Shown one piece after another: positions 8,551 to 17,610 of a DNA stretch of 64,000 nt. Made by a program: the position numbers and the translations under genes. The stretch's first letter is position 1. Every line of letters starts with the position of its first letter. The stretch is from Microvirga sp. VF16 (lineage in GTDB: Bacteria; Pseudomonadota; Alphaproteobacteria; Rhizobiales; Beijerinckiaceae), in contig NZ_CP069355.1 in the NCBI RefSeq assembly GCF_016864375.1, forward strand, positions 992,001 through 1,056,000, read 5' to 3'. The notes beneath the pieces were generated by a model. That model was given only the letters and a program-made list of their open reading frames with translations. It made no database searches and was not told the DNA's origin.

Positions 8551-8987
8551 ATGTCGCACAAGGGATCTTCGCCGCGCACCCTCAACCTGTTCGAGTGCAC
8601 GCTGACGGTACCGACACCTCGGTCCGAACCGGCGCCTGGCTCGGCCGAGCTGGGGGAGCTTGCCGATCTGTCTGATGCCCAACTGGCCAAGCAACTTGGC
8701 CAACTCATGGATGAACTGCAGCGCCGGATGAAGGCGGGCAGGGGAAGCCGGCCTGAGTTGAAGGCGGCGGTCAGAAATGCTCGCGTATTCCTTGAGCGCC
8801 ACAATCCACACCGATCAAAACAACGGGTCAAGTCTTCACGATCCGGCACGATCTCATCCCCATTGCAGGAGGGGCAACGCAAAGCGGTGCGGGCCGCTCT
8901 TCTGGCGGGGGTGCGCCGGCACAAGTCGCGAAGCACTTCGGCCTGCCGCTTGCCGCCATCCGCAAGGTGCTCGCGGAGACCGTGTAG
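8551..8987 (+). pseudogene. Small HTH-type protein with a homopolymer frameshift
   Basis: From ATG 8551 the frame is coherent for about 115 codons: a Pro-rich start, 'ELADLSDAQLAKQLGQLMDELQRRM' (amphipathic, possibly coiled coil) and 'GQRKAVRAALLAG'. Just after a run of five G near 8910 the protein-like continuation moves to another frame, which gives 'APAQVAKHFGLPLAAIRKVLAETV' and a stop at 8985-8987; the AKHFGLPLAAIRKVL part is a good helix-turn-helix. Correcting one base would give a protein of about 145 residues. The cause is either a true frameshift or a sequencing error in the G-run. Function unknown. Confidence 0.5.
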
Positions 8988-9070
8988 GCTTCCGGGTCGA
9001 GTGGGCGCGCTAACCTGCGTCACATCCGAGCATCCGTTCCTCAGCCTCATTGAGAGCCGCTGACTTCTCA

Positions 9071-9412
9071 TCAGAAAGGCCAAGAGAAGGGCCCAGGTTC
9101 GAATCCTTCCGTACCCACAAGATTTGACGATAAAATCAATAGCGTTGCAGGTTTGACGCTGGCGGCCTTTAGCCTCTTCAGGGTTGCAGTAACGGCTAGG
9201 GTAACGCGCGAGCTGACTCTTCGATGGCGCTGTCGGCGACCGACGCCCGCATTGAGGACGAGGGAAAGAACTACTACGGCACCGACGACGAGGAGAACGG
9301 CAATGGCAATCATAGTCGGCCAGCCAATTCGGGCTTTCCGAGCCAAGTGCTCTGCCGCCTCGCGTCGCTTCTGATCGAGCGCCACATCCGTCTCGTTGTG
9401 TTCGTAGACCAT
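9071..9412 (-). CDS. Small single-pass membrane protein, unknown function
   Basis: Starting at ATG 9412 the frame gives a charged N-terminus ('EHNETDVALDQKRREAAEHLARKAR'), one strong transmembrane helix at roughly residues 30-50 ('AIAVLLVVGAVVVLSLVLNAG') and an Arg-rich tail. The last about 20 codons run into the tRNA-like fragment and may not be genuine. Topology suggests an inner-membrane protein with a cytoplasmic coiled N-terminus. It follows the small gene at 9423-9689 on the same strand by about 10 bp, so the two may be co-expressed. I do not recognise a family. Confidence 0.45.
   Translation of the reverse strand: MVYEHNETDVALDQKRREAAEHLARKARIGWPTMIAIAVLLVVGAVVVLSLVLNAGVGRRQRHRRVSSRVTLAVTATLKRLKAASVKPATLLILSSNLVGTEGFEPGPFSWPF
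9090..9118 (+). other. tRNA 3'-end-like fragment
   Basis: The string CAGGTTCGAATCCTTCC followed by GTACCCACAA resembles a T-loop (GGTTCGAATCC) and acceptor end of a tRNA. No matching 5' part exists upstream and the T-stem pairs poorly. It could be a remnant left by integration at a tRNA gene or a chance match. Confidence 0.25.
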
Positions 9413-9422
9413 TGCCGCCCCA

Positions 9423-9689
9423 TCAGGATGAGGCATCTCCAGCCAGCTTCGCCAAGTGCGCTCCTATCTCCAGTTTACGGCCGGCTCGGACTAAGGGGGC
9501 GGCCCTAGGACTTAAGACCTGGGCTTTATCGAGGTACGTCATGCGGCTGATCTTGGAGTCGCCGGAGCGAACACCCTCGCGTTGCATAAGCGTCATCAGA
9601 TGCTGGTACCCTCCTCCCGTGGCTTGGACCGCAGCACACTCCAATCGACTTAGCCGCTCACATTGCGTTTGCGCGAGGGGCTTTTTCAT
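9423..9689 (-). CDS. Small hypothetical protein (88 aa)
   Basis: ATG 9689 is preceded by a GGAG about 8 bases upstream and opens an 88-residue frame beginning MKKPLAQTQCERLSRLECAA, without membrane segments. An upstream in-frame ATG at 9704 has its purine-rich stretch too close to be a good ribosome site. It lies immediately before the small membrane protein gene on the same strand. No family is recognised; the N-terminal 'RLSRLE' and the later 'YLDKAQVLSPRA' suggest a helical protein. Confidence 0.4.
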   Translation of the reverse strand: MKKPLAQTQCERLSRLECAAVQATGGGYQHLMTLMQREGVRSGDSKISRMTYLDKAQVLSPRAAPLVRAGRKLEIGAHLAKLAGDASS

Positions 9690-9704
9690 CGGTGTGGTCT
9701 CCAT

Positions 9705-10278
9705 TCTCCTCTGGAAGAGACGCCGGAGAAGAGCCGAGATCGGTATCGGAGAAAATCGATGGCCCCGCGCCTCAAGAACGCCTGTGAGTAACGACGTTCA
9801 ATTTGTAGCGGGTGATACTCATCTCTCCAGGCCGACGAGGTGACGAGGGTGTCGCGCCAAAGAGGATCTCCGCACAGAATGCGGCGCCAGCCACAATGAT
9901 TGCAGCAAACAAGTACGGTTACCAATCGGGAAAAGGGCGATCATGCCCACTGTAGCCGCTCATCATGAGCGGGCCAAGGCTCCCACTCTGAAGCTTATCC
10001 GCACAACACCTCAATCTCCAGCGCCACCTCATCTCCCGCAGGACCTCCGTCTCTTCAGAGCGGAGGCGGCGGAGCAACGGCAGACGGCCACCGGTGCCGC
10101 CCAACTGACACCGCTCTTCAGCCCATTTGCTGCTCTGCCTTCCATTCCCGCGACAACGCCCGCTCATTTATGCAACAAGGCCATTGACAGCATCTCCTTG
10201 CTCTTTTCTTGTTCCAACTTATCTCTTGATGCTGGTACGATGTACCGTTTGCACGCTGAGCAGGACTGATTTTTCTAC
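9705..10278. other. Stretch without a convincing gene upstream of the RpiR regulator
   Basis: Frames exist on both strands (for example 9943-10269, plus) but none carries a motif I can name. The last 100 bases before 10279 are lower in GC and should hold the promoter of the RpiR-family gene. Confidence 0.35.
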
Positions 10279-11115
10279 ATGAACAAGCAATCGAAGCTGG
10301 ATGTGGATCATCAAAGAGATGTTCTTCTGCTCATTAATGCACGGATGCCATCGCTGCCGAGTGCCCTACAGCGCATAGGCAAATACGTGATCGAAAACTC
10401 AGATATCGTCGTCCGGGAGACGATCAACGATCTGAGCGCTGTTACGGAGACCGGGCCCGCGACCATCATACGCTTTTGTCGGGTGTTAGGATTTTCAGGC
10501 TTGAAGGAATTCAAGCTCGCGCTTGCGGCAAATCTTGCACGTCAAAATATCTACTCAGAAGAAGGCAAGATACCTCCTAAGCAGTTCTCCGACGTGCTTG
10601 CGGACAACATCGTTCAAGCAACACGAGAGACACAATCAGTTCTGGATGAGGCATCTGTTCGGCGTTTGGCGGATGCCATGGTGAGTGCGCGACGCATCGA
10701 CATCTACGGTGCTGGTGCATCTGGATTCGTGGCGAGCTATCTCTCATTCCGTCTGTTACGGATCGGCCTCCCTGCGCATGCCGTGAGTGATCCAACTCTT
10801 GCAGCGTATGTATCTACCGGTCTCTCACACGATGCCGTCGTTATCGCGATTTCGGAATCTGGTCTTACAAAAGACACCGTCCAATCGCTCCGCATGGCCA
10901 AAGTTGCTGGTGCGACTACGGCAGCCATCACCAATCACAAAGATGCTCCGATCTCTAAATGGGCGGATGTCCTGATTCTCACCTCGGCAGTGAGGTCGCC
11001 CTTGACTGGCTCAAAACTAACGATCGCCTTTACTCATTTGATGGCAATCGAGACGCTCGTTGCCATTCTAACAGACAAACTAGGCTTGCTTCATATTGAG
11101 GCCGACGGGGCTTAG
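10279..11115 (+). CDS. MurR/RpiR-family transcriptional regulator
   Basis: The 278-residue protein has the RpiR two-domain layout: an N-terminal helix-turn-helix (about residues 15-85, 'LPSALQRIGKYVIENSD' then 'TGPATIIRFCRVLGFSGLKEFKLALA') and a C-terminal SIS sugar-phosphate-binding domain (about 120-260, 'IDIYGAGASGFVASYLSFRLLRIG', 'AISESGLTKDTVQSLRMAK'). Members sense phosphorylated sugars or related phospho-compounds and control catabolic and transport operons. It precedes, on the same strand, the SBP-phosphatase-transporter operon at 11.6-17.6 kb, separated by a decayed permease fragment, and is the best candidate regulator of that operon. Confidence 0.92.
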   Translation: MNKQSKLDVDHQRDVLLLINARMPSLPSALQRIGKYVIENSDIVVRETINDLSAVTETGPATIIRFCRVLGFSGLKEFKLALAANLARQNIYSEEGKIPPKQFSDVLADNIVQATRETQSVLDEASVRRLADAMVSARRIDIYGAGASGFVASYLSFRLLRIGLPAHAVSDPTLAAYVSTGLSHDAVVIAISESGLTKDTVQSLRMAKVAGATTAAITNHKDAPISKWADVLILTSAVRSPLTGSKLTIAFTHLMAIETLVAILTDKLGLLHIEADGA

Positions 11116-11137
11116 ACACCGAAACCATCGCCTGGTT

Positions 11138-11418
11138 TGACTTCACCGCCCCTCGGGTCAGTCCCTCGAGGAACCCGCGCTGGCCCGCGGGCGGCGATGC
11201 TGCGGGGCGCGACCACGACAGTTGAAGTGGCCACCAGTGGGCCATTGTCGTTGCCGGCCTCCCCGTTCTTGAACCCATGATGCCGAGCGGCGGCGGCATC
11301 AGCGCCTAGTCGCGCACCGCCATCAGCGGCCAGAACAGGCTGTTCCAGTGAGAAACCACCGAAAAGATGCCGAAGGCGATGATCGCCGGCAGCGCCATCG
11401 GCAACATGATCTTCGGCC
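11138..11418 (-). pseudogene. Decayed C-terminal piece of an ABC sugar-type permease
   Basis: Read on the minus strand this region gives 'LPMALPAIIAFGIFSVVSHW' and 'SLFWPLMAVRD', then a TAG, then 'LMPPPLGIM', a frame shift and finally 'GLTRGAVK'. It parallels the last about 95 residues of the intact UgpE-like permeases at 16781-17617 and 27560-28396, at clearly lower identity. It is therefore a third, independently decayed copy lying between the RpiR gene and the SBP gene. Confidence 0.8.
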
Positions 11419-11584
11419 TTTTCCGATGCACCGCGATCCCTCTCCCTGATCGCTGGCGGCTGTCGCGAAATGGACTTTTATTCCACTTCTATGTCACATG
11501 CCTGAAACAAAAATCCTCTATCAATCAGGCATCCGCCGTTAGCGGCAGCCGTCCGGCCCCCACGTTCACTTGGAAGGATCTTCA

Positions 11585-12847
11585 ATGCGCATGCGACCAA
11601 TTGTTCTGATTGTAGGCTTGTCCGCCTGCCTCTTTGGATCTGTCGCCCATGCCGAAACAACACTAAACGTGCTCTACGCGATCCCGAGCAACTTCAAAGA
11701 CATCCAAGAGAAGATCGCCGCCAAGTTTCAGGAGGAGCATCCTGACATCAAAATTGTATTTCGGGCTCCTCCGAACACCTATGACGAAGCCACCGCACAG
11801 GTTCTCCGTTCCTCTCTGATCGGGGATCAGCCTGATGTGTATTTCAATGGAATCAATCAGGTTAGGATCGTCGCGGATCGTGGAAAGGCGGTCCCGATTA
11901 GCGCGTTTGCAGACAAGACGGAGCTCGATAATCTTGGTTACCTAGCGTCCATGACATCGCTCGGTGACGTTGAAGGGAAATCCTATGGTCTTCCTTTCGC
12001 GATCTCGACACCTGTCCTTTATGTCAATGAGGATTTGCTCACAGCCGCGGGTCGAACCATTAACGATTTCCCCACGAACTGGGAAGGGATCATTGACCTG
12101 GGTAGGCGGATTGCCTCTACGTCCCCCGGCAAAACGGGTTTCCTTTTCGGTTACAACACCTCCGGAAACTGGCTTTATCAGGCGCTTGTCACCAGCCATG
12201 GTGGCCGGATGGGTGCAGAAAACGGATGTAAGGCGATCTTCGACGACGAGCACGGAACATGGGCCCTCGCCATGCTCGAGCGCTTCACCAAAGCGGGAAT
12301 GCCCGACATGGGTTGGCAACAGGGCCGACAGGCCTTCGCCGCGGGAGAGATCGGCATCTACGCGGAATCCAGTGCGTCGGTAGCGCTCATGGAGCGGAAC
12401 GTCGCCGGAAAATTCAAGATGCGTACGATGCCCTTTCCGCTCGCATCCGGTCAAGGCTCGCTTCCCGCCGGCGGCAGTATCGCGATGATATTGGCAGTCA
12501 ATAAGGACAAGCAAAGAGCCGCTTGGGAGTATGTGAAATTCGCGACTGGGCCGATCGGACAGACAATCATGGCGAACGGCACTGGATATGCACCCGGCAA
12601 CCGAAAGGCGACGGATGATCCCGCCCTTTTGGGAGGATTTTATGACGCAAGGCCAAACCTCGCTACCGGCGTCAAGCAACTACCGCTGATGACCGGATGG
12701 TATAACTGGGCCGGTTCAAACGCCGTCAAAATCGTTGATGTCATCCAGAACCACATCAATGACGTCGCCGCGGGACGAAAGACCGCAGCGGAAACCATGC
12801 CTCGCATGAAGCGCGATGTCGATGCTCTGCTCCAAAACTGCCCCTGA
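11585..12847 (+). CDS. Extracellular solute-binding protein, family 1 (UgpB-like)
   Basis: The start ATG 11585 follows GGAAGGAT; the product has 420 residues. A signal peptide ('IVLIVGLSACLFGSVAHA') precedes 'TTLNVLYAIPSN', 'HPDIKIVFRAPPNTYDEA', 'QPDVYFNG', 'YGLPFAISTPVLYVNEDL', 'GNWLYQALV', 'MRTMPFPL' and 'AWEYVKFATGPIGQTI', the same landmarks as the other SBPs here. It should bind the substrate of the ABC transporter encoded downstream (14632-17617), with a HAD phosphatase and a calcineurin-type phosphoesterase between them. This suggests that the ligand is a phospho-organic compound. It is probably controlled by the RpiR regulator upstream. Confidence 0.9.
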   Translation: MRMRPIVLIVGLSACLFGSVAHAETTLNVLYAIPSNFKDIQEKIAAKFQEEHPDIKIVFRAPPNTYDEATAQVLRSSLIGDQPDVYFNGINQVRIVADRGKAVPISAFADKTELDNLGYLASMTSLGDVEGKSYGLPFAISTPVLYVNEDLLTAAGRTINDFPTNWEGIIDLGRRIASTSPGKTGFLFGYNTSGNWLYQALVTSHGGRMGAENGCKAIFDDEHGTWALAMLERFTKAGMPDMGWQQGRQAFAAGEIGIYAESSASVALMERNVAGKFKMRTMPFPLASGQGSLPAGGSIAMILAVNKDKQRAAWEYVKFATGPIGQTIMANGTGYAPGNRKATDDPALLGGFYDARPNLATGVKQLPLMTGWYNWAGSNAVKIVDVIQNHINDVAAGRKTAAETMPRMKRDVDALLQNCP

Positions 12848-12972
12848 TCGAAGGCAGCAACGCTTCTGTGCTTGATCTCCGAAGCCGATAAGGGAAGGTC
12901 CTCGTCGGCTGTTCCAATTTCTCTTACGCGCTTCGTTCGAATTCGGTCGATGGAGAGTGCGAGCGCAAGCTG

Positions 12973-13680
12973 ATGAGTAAATGCAATTCCACGACACCCA
13001 AACCATTCCAAAATTTGCCCAGTAACCCCGAACTGATTGTATGGGACTGCGACGGCGTGCTGATCGATTCAGAATATCTCGCCGCTACCGTGTACTGCCA
13101 TTATCTCCGTGACCTGGGTCTGGAAATCGAGCCTCACAAGCTGTTTGAGCGATTTCCAGGTGCTGCCGATCGCGCTTTGCTAGCAGGATTGGAACAAGTA
13201 CTTGGTGTGGCACTCCCACGCGATTTTCTCCGAAACGTTCATAGGGGCGTGGTCACTCGATACATGGCGGATCTGCAACCAATGCCAGGCGCTCTCGATG
13301 CGTTGAGGAATGTTTCCAAACAGAGGCGAATGTGTGTCGCGTCAAATAGCGCACCGGCGCTTCTGTATACCGGATTGCTGGCGATTGACGCATTCGAGCT
13401 TTTCTACCCAGCCATCTTCAGTGCGGCCGACGTGCAAAGAGGCAAGCCTGCTCCTGATCTTTTTCTTTTTGCTGCCCAACGCATGGCAGTCGCACCCTCA
13501 AGTTGTCTCGTGATTGAAGATAGCGCTACGGGCGTCGAGGCAGCAGTAAAAGCCGGCATGTCGGTAATCGGCTATTGCCGGCCGGAAAGACGAAGCTCTG
13601 ATCATCAAAACAGGCTGCTCAACGCCGGAGCGCATGCAATCGTCTATGACCTGCGAGAAATTCCGCTTTTCTTGTCCTGA
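12973..13680 (+). CDS. HAD-superfamily phosphatase (beta-phosphoglucomutase/glycolate phosphatase-like)
   Basis: The 235-residue protein has HAD motif I at residues 24-33 ('WDCDGVLIDSE', nucleophile D25 and acid/base D27), motif II around 'VASNS' (about 117-121), the motif III lysine in 'RGKPAPDLFL' (about 157) and motif IV 'CLVIEDSATGVEAA' (about 180). The helical cap between motifs I and II is of the small alpha-helical type. Such enzymes remove phosphate from small organic phosphates such as 2-phosphoglycolate or sugar phosphates. It sits between an SBP gene and a phosphoesterase gene, so it probably acts on the imported compound or its hydrolysis product in the cytoplasm. Confidence 0.88.
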   Translation: MSKCNSTTPKPFQNLPSNPELIVWDCDGVLIDSEYLAATVYCHYLRDLGLEIEPHKLFERFPGAADRALLAGLEQVLGVALPRDFLRNVHRGVVTRYMADLQPMPGALDALRNVSKQRRMCVASNSAPALLYTGLLAIDAFELFYPAIFSAADVQRGKPAPDLFLFAAQRMAVAPSSCLVIEDSATGVEAAVKAGMSVIGYCRPERRSSDHQNRLLNAGAHAIVYDLREIPLFLS

Positions 13681-13753
13681 GATAGGTTCTGTCACCAGTT
13701 GCGCGATCGGTTCAAGGGCAGCGACATCTCACTCACAGTAAAGGACCATCACC

Positions 13754-14635
13754 ATGTCTGTGTTACGTATTGCCGTCATTGCCGACATTCATGCTGGAGA
13801 GACGCGCTCGAACATTCAAAGCGAACAGGCTCCCCAGCTTCTCGAGAATTTTGTGAGCGAAGCCAATGCGCGGTCGGTTGAGCTTATAGTTTCGCTCGGA
13901 GACAACATAAACGCTGCTAGCGCTGATGAAGACCGGAGGTATTTACAGAGGGTTGCGAAGATCTTTTCGAGATCTGCGGCGCCAGTTGTTTCCGTCTTTG
14001 GGAACAACGAGCTGAAGTTCCTTGGACGAAGCGAAACTGCTCGAATATTGGATTGTACACTGGACTCCGAGATCAGAGACGCCAGTGGCTGGAGCTTGAT
14101 ATTTTGGCGACCCGACTGCGAGCTGTCGCTAACCAAGGGGCTTATTCTGTCTGATGACGATCTTGCTTGGCTCGATGATGCTCTAAGCAAGGCCAAGTTC
14201 CCTGCTGTACTGTTTGTGCATGCCCCCATTGACGACCATTCGATGGTTGGGAACTATTACTTTGAAAATCATAAGGACCTCGCAACTTACACGAACGGTC
14301 GTGCAGCTCGGGCTCTGCTTGAGCAGAGCGGCAAAGTTGTCCTGGTTCTGTCCGGCCATACCCATTGGCACGCATGCTCCACCATCGGCGGGATTCACTA
14401 TCGGACGATTCCGTCGCTCACGGATACGTTCGAACATTCGGGAGAGGCATCGGAAGCCTGGGCGATACTTGACCTCACTACTCAAACTATCGCGCTTGAG
14501 GTGTTTGGTCGCGAACCCATGCGTTGGTCGGTGCCAGTGAGAGCCCAAGAAGCGCGTTGGCGCGCTCCCATGAGCCGCTCCGATTTCGACAATCGGATGC
14601 AGACGCTTTGGTCCAAATCGAAGGATCCGCAATGA
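13754..14635 (+). CDS. Calcineurin-like metallophosphoesterase
   Basis: The 293-residue protein shows all binuclear metal motifs: DIH at residues 11-13, GDN at 49-51, GNNE near 85 (the family's GNHE with Asn in place of His), a His in 'FVHAPIDDHS' and GHTH near 203. This family includes glycerophosphodiesterases, cyclic-nucleotide phosphodiesterases and the PhnP-like and GpdQ-like phosphodiesterases of phosphonate and phosphodiester use. No signal peptide is seen. Its stop overlaps the start of the transporter ATPase gene (ATGATGG at 14632), indicating translational coupling and a shared operon. A phosphodiester substrate imported by the linked transporter is likely. The GNNE variant lacks the catalytic His of many members. 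Confidence 0.85.
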   Translation: MSVLRIAVIADIHAGETRSNIQSEQAPQLLENFVSEANARSVELIVSLGDNINAASADEDRRYLQRVAKIFSRSAAPVVSVFGNNELKFLGRSETARILDCTLDSEIRDASGWSLIFWRPDCELSLTKGLILSDDDLAWLDDALSKAKFPAVLFVHAPIDDHSMVGNYYFENHKDLATYTNGRAARALLEQSGKVVLVLSGHTHWHACSTIGGIHYRTIPSLTDTFEHSGEASEAWAILDLTTQTIALEVFGREPMRWSVPVRAQEARWRAPMSRSDFDNRMQTLWSKSKDPQ

Positions 14636-15813
14636 TGGAGTCGCTCTCGATCAAACAAGTTGCAAAGTCGTTTGGCGCGACTCCTGTGTTGCGTGACGTG
14701 TCCCTTGAGATTGCGGACGGGGAGTTTCTGACGCTGCTTGGACCATCAGGTTGCGGGAAGTCCACACTCTTGCGAATAATTGCCGGACTGGAAACGCAGG
14801 ACAGCGGTTCGGTCGCAATTGGCGTGCGGGCGGTGGACGGCCTGCGGCCGAAGCAGCGCGACGTGGCGATGGTGTTCCAGTCCTACGCGCTCTATCCGCA
14901 CATGACGGTTGCCGCCAACATGGCGCTGCCGCTGCGGATGCGCCGGCTCTCGGCCGTCCAGAGGCTGCCGCTGCTCGGCCGCTGGCTGCCGGGCACGAAG
15001 ACAACGGCCGCGGAGATCGACGCGGAGGTCACCCGCACCGCCAAGTCCCTCGGCATCGGCCACCTGCTGGCGAGAAAGCCCGGCCAGCTCTCCGGCGGCC
15101 AGCGCCAGCGTGTTGCCGTCGGCCGCGCCATGGTGCGCCATCCGGCCGTGTTCCTGATGGACGAGCCCCTGTCCAATCTCGACGCCAAGCTCCGGGTGCA
15201 GATGCGGGCCGAGATCAAGGAGCTGCACCAGCGGCTCGGCGTCACCTTCGTCTATGTCACCCACGACCAGGCCGAGGCCATGACGCTGTCCGACCGGGTC
15301 GCGGTGATGCTCGACGGCGAGCTGCTGCAGGTTGCGCCGCCGCAGCAGATCTACACCGATCCGGACGACCGGCGGGTGGCCGAGTTCATCGGCTCGCCGA
15401 AGATCAACCTGCTCGAGGCGGTGGTGCGGGAACGAGGCCTGGTCGACGTGGCAGGCACGGTGCTCGCCGTCGACCTCACCCGGGAACCAGGATCGCCGCT
15501 CACGCTCGGCATCCGTCCGGAAGCCTTCCATCTCACTGACCACGGCGGGCCGGGGGCGCTCACCGGGGCGGTCCGGCTGGTCGAGCACATGGGCTCCGAC
15601 CTGTACGTGCATCTCGATGTTCCAGGGACTGATCATCCGGTGATCGCCCGGCTGCTCACTGAGCGGGCGCCGCAGATCGCGCCCGGCCAGACGCTGCATG
15701 TCGGCATCCGGCCGGAGCGCGTGCTCCTGTTCACGCGCACTGGGCAACGGCTGCGGGGGGAAGCGGCGTCCAGCGGGGCCTCCGTCACGCCGATCCGGGA
15801 GTGGGCCCGATGA
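14632..15813 (+). CDS. ugpC: ABC transporter ATP-binding protein, UgpC/MalK type (copy 1)
   Basis: The 393-residue ATPase has Walker A GPSGCGKST (37-45), Q-loop 'VFQSYALYP' (81-89), signature LSGGQ (153-157), Walker B 'VFLMDEP' (173-179), H-loop 'VTHDQAEAMTLSDR' and a C-terminal OB-type regulatory domain ('PLTLGIRPEAF', 'HVGIRPERVLL'). An extra about 20-residue loop between Q-loop and signature ('RLSAVQRLPLLGRWLPGTKT') exceeds the usual UgpC length. It energises the permeases that follow (ATGA overlap). From codon 14 on it is identical to the second copy at 29364-30542; only the first 13 codons differ. The first about 55 codons are lower in GC than the rest, so the gene looks mosaic. Confidence 0.93.
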   Translation: MMESLSIKQVAKSFGATPVLRDVSLEIADGEFLTLLGPSGCGKSTLLRIIAGLETQDSGSVAIGVRAVDGLRPKQRDVAMVFQSYALYPHMTVAANMALPLRMRRLSAVQRLPLLGRWLPGTKTTAAEIDAEVTRTAKSLGIGHLLARKPGQLSGGQRQRVAVGRAMVRHPAVFLMDEPLSNLDAKLRVQMRAEIKELHQRLGVTFVYVTHDQAEAMTLSDRVAVMLDGELLQVAPPQQIYTDPDDRRVAEFIGSPKINLLEAVVRERGLVDVAGTVLAVDLTREPGSPLTLGIRPEAFHLTDHGGPGALTGAVRLVEHMGSDLYVHLDVPGTDHPVIARLLTERAPQIAPGQTLHVGIRPERVLLFTRTGQRLRGEAASSGASVTPIREWAR

Positions 15814-17610
15814 GCAAGCCTCTTGCCCTTTCCGGCCCGTCCGGCGAGCCGCCCGCGACCAGTGGCGTTCGATCATTCCCCTCCGCCGCCACCTCACCGG
15901 CCCGCCGGCGGGCCATGATGGAAGCGCTGGCGGCGTGGATGCTGGCTGGCCCGGCGCTGGTCCTGCTCGTGGGCCTGTTCTTCCTGCCGGTCTTCGCCGT
16001 CTTGGGCATCGCGCTCACCGACTGGCAGTTCGGTGCAAGCTCGCTCGCCTTCGTCGGATTCGGCAACTTCCGCGAGGTCTTCGTCGATGAGGGCTTCCGG
16101 GCCTCGCTGGTCAACACCGTCGGCTATGTCGCCCTCGTCGTGCCTGGCACCATCCTCCTCGGCTTAGGCGTCGCGCTGCTGATCGAAAGCGGCCAGTCGT
16201 GCCGCGCCTTCTACCGCGCCATCCACTTCCTGCCCTTCATGGCCACGCTGACCGCCATGGCGATCGCCTGGGAGGCGCTGCTGCATCCGACCATCGGCCT
16301 CGTCAACCAGAGCTTGGCCAGCCTCGGGATCCCGACCGCCAACTGGCTGCGTGACGAGACCACCGTGCTGCCGGTGCTGGCGGTGATCGGCATCTGGCAG
16401 AACCTCGGCTACGCCATGGTGCTGTTTCTCGCCGGGCTGAAGGCGATCCCGCAGGACCTCTATGACGCCGCCGCCATCGACGGCGCCGATCTCTGGCTCG
16501 ACCGGCTGCGCACGGTCACGCTGCCGATGCTCGGACCCGTCACCATGTTCGTCTTCATCGTCGTGGCGCTGCGCGCCTTCGAGACCTTCGACACGGTGCA
16601 GATCCTCACGCAAGGCGGGCCGGGGCATGCCTCCGAGATGCTGCTCTACACCCTCTACCGCGAGAGCTTCGAATACCTGCGCACCGGCTATGGCGCCTCA
16701 GTTGCCGTGGTCTTCCTCGTCATCGTCGTCGCGCTGACGCTGATCCAGGCCCGCGTCATGGACAAGAAGGTTCACTACCAATGAGCATATCCAAACTTGC
16801 ACCGCCATCCGCCATCTTCCGCCACGCAGCCCTTCTGATCACCGGCGCGCTGATCCTGATCCCCTTCGTCTGGATGGTGAGCCTGTCGATCAAGCCGCCG
16901 GGCGAGATCTTCCGCGCCTCCTTCTCGTTCTGGCCGCAGCAGTTCTACGGCATCGAGAACTACACCAAGGCGCTGACGAGTTCGCCGCTGCCGCGGTTTA
17001 TGCTGAACGGCGTCATCGTCTGCGCCGCAATTCTGGCGCTGCAGATCGCCGTTTGCGCGCCGGCCGCCTATGCGCTGGCCAAGCTCAACTTTCCCAGTCG
17101 CAATCTCCTCTTCGCACTCGTGCTGATCGCGCTCCTCCTGCCGCACGAAGTGCTGGCGCTCCCGCTCTTTATCGTCGGCTATAAACTGGGGATTCTCAAC
17201 ACTTATGCGGCGCTGGTCTTTCCCTATGTCGTCTCGCCGTTTGGCATCTTCCTGTTCCGGCAGTTCTTCAAGACCATTCCCGACGATGTCGTGCACGCCG
17301 CCCGCCTCGACGGCTTATCGGAACTGGCGATCGTCTGGAAGATCATGGTGCCGATGGCGCTGCCGGCCACCATCGCCTTCGGGATCTTCTCGGTCGTATC
17401 CCACTGGAACAGCCTGTTCTGGCCGCTGATTGCGGTGCGCGACCCGTCCCTGATGCCGCCGCCGCTCGGCATCCTGATCTTCAAGAACGAGGAGGCCGGC
17501 AACGACTATGGCCCGCTCATGGCCGCCGCCACACTCGTGGTCGCGCCGCTCATCATCGCCTTCCTCGCCGCCCAACGCTGGTTCGTCGAAGGCCTCACAG
17601 GTGGAGCCGT
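14671..17610 (+). repeat. 2,940-bp inverted duplication, copy 1 (ABC transporter block)
   Basis: This block recurs at 27567-30506 in opposite orientation with exactly the same length. It runs from codon 14 of the ATPase gene to the penultimate codon of the second permease. The two permease proteins are identical between copies. Outside the edges the sequences differ at once: TCG before TTTGGC here versus an ATTTT-type sequence there, and GTCAAATGA versus GTGAAGTGA at the other end. Confidence 0.93.
15810..16784 (+). CDS. ABC transporter permease, UgpA/MalF type (copy 1)
   Basis: The 324-residue inner-membrane protein has six predicted helices, beginning with 'LVLLVGLFFLPVFAVLGIAL', and the EAA loop 'YDAAAIDGADLWLDRLRTVTLPMLGP' (about residues 212-238) that contacts the ATPase. 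With the next gene it forms the heterodimeric channel of a sugar/glycerophosphate-class importer. Its ATG overlaps the ATPase stop (ATGA at 15810) and its stop overlaps the next ATG, a tightly coupled operon. It is identical in sequence to the copy at 28393-29367. Confidence 0.92.
   Translation: MSKPLALSGPSGEPPATSGVRSFPSAATSPARRRAMMEALAAWMLAGPALVLLVGLFFLPVFAVLGIALTDWQFGASSLAFVGFGNFREVFVDEGFRASLVNTVGYVALVVPGTILLGLGVALLIESGQSCRAFYRAIHFLPFMATLTAMAIAWEALLHPTIGLVNQSLASLGIPTANWLRDETTVLPVLAVIGIWQNLGYAMVLFLAGLKAIPQDLYDAAAIDGADLWLDRLRTVTLPMLGPVTMFVFIVVALRAFETFDTVQILTQGGPGHASEMLLYTLYRESFEYLRTGYGASVAVVFLVIVVALTLIQARVMDKKVHYQ

Noticed and set aside
9090..9118. Possible complete tRNA gene
   Set aside because: Only T-loop and acceptor-like 3' sequence is visible; no D-arm, anticodon arm or matching 5' acceptor strand was found, and the T-stem pairs poorly.
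9943..10269. Possible phage terminase small subunit or other gene upstream of the RpiR regulator
   Set aside because: A brief 'PAPPHLPQDLR' resemblance only; no other phage genes nearby and no conserved motifs.
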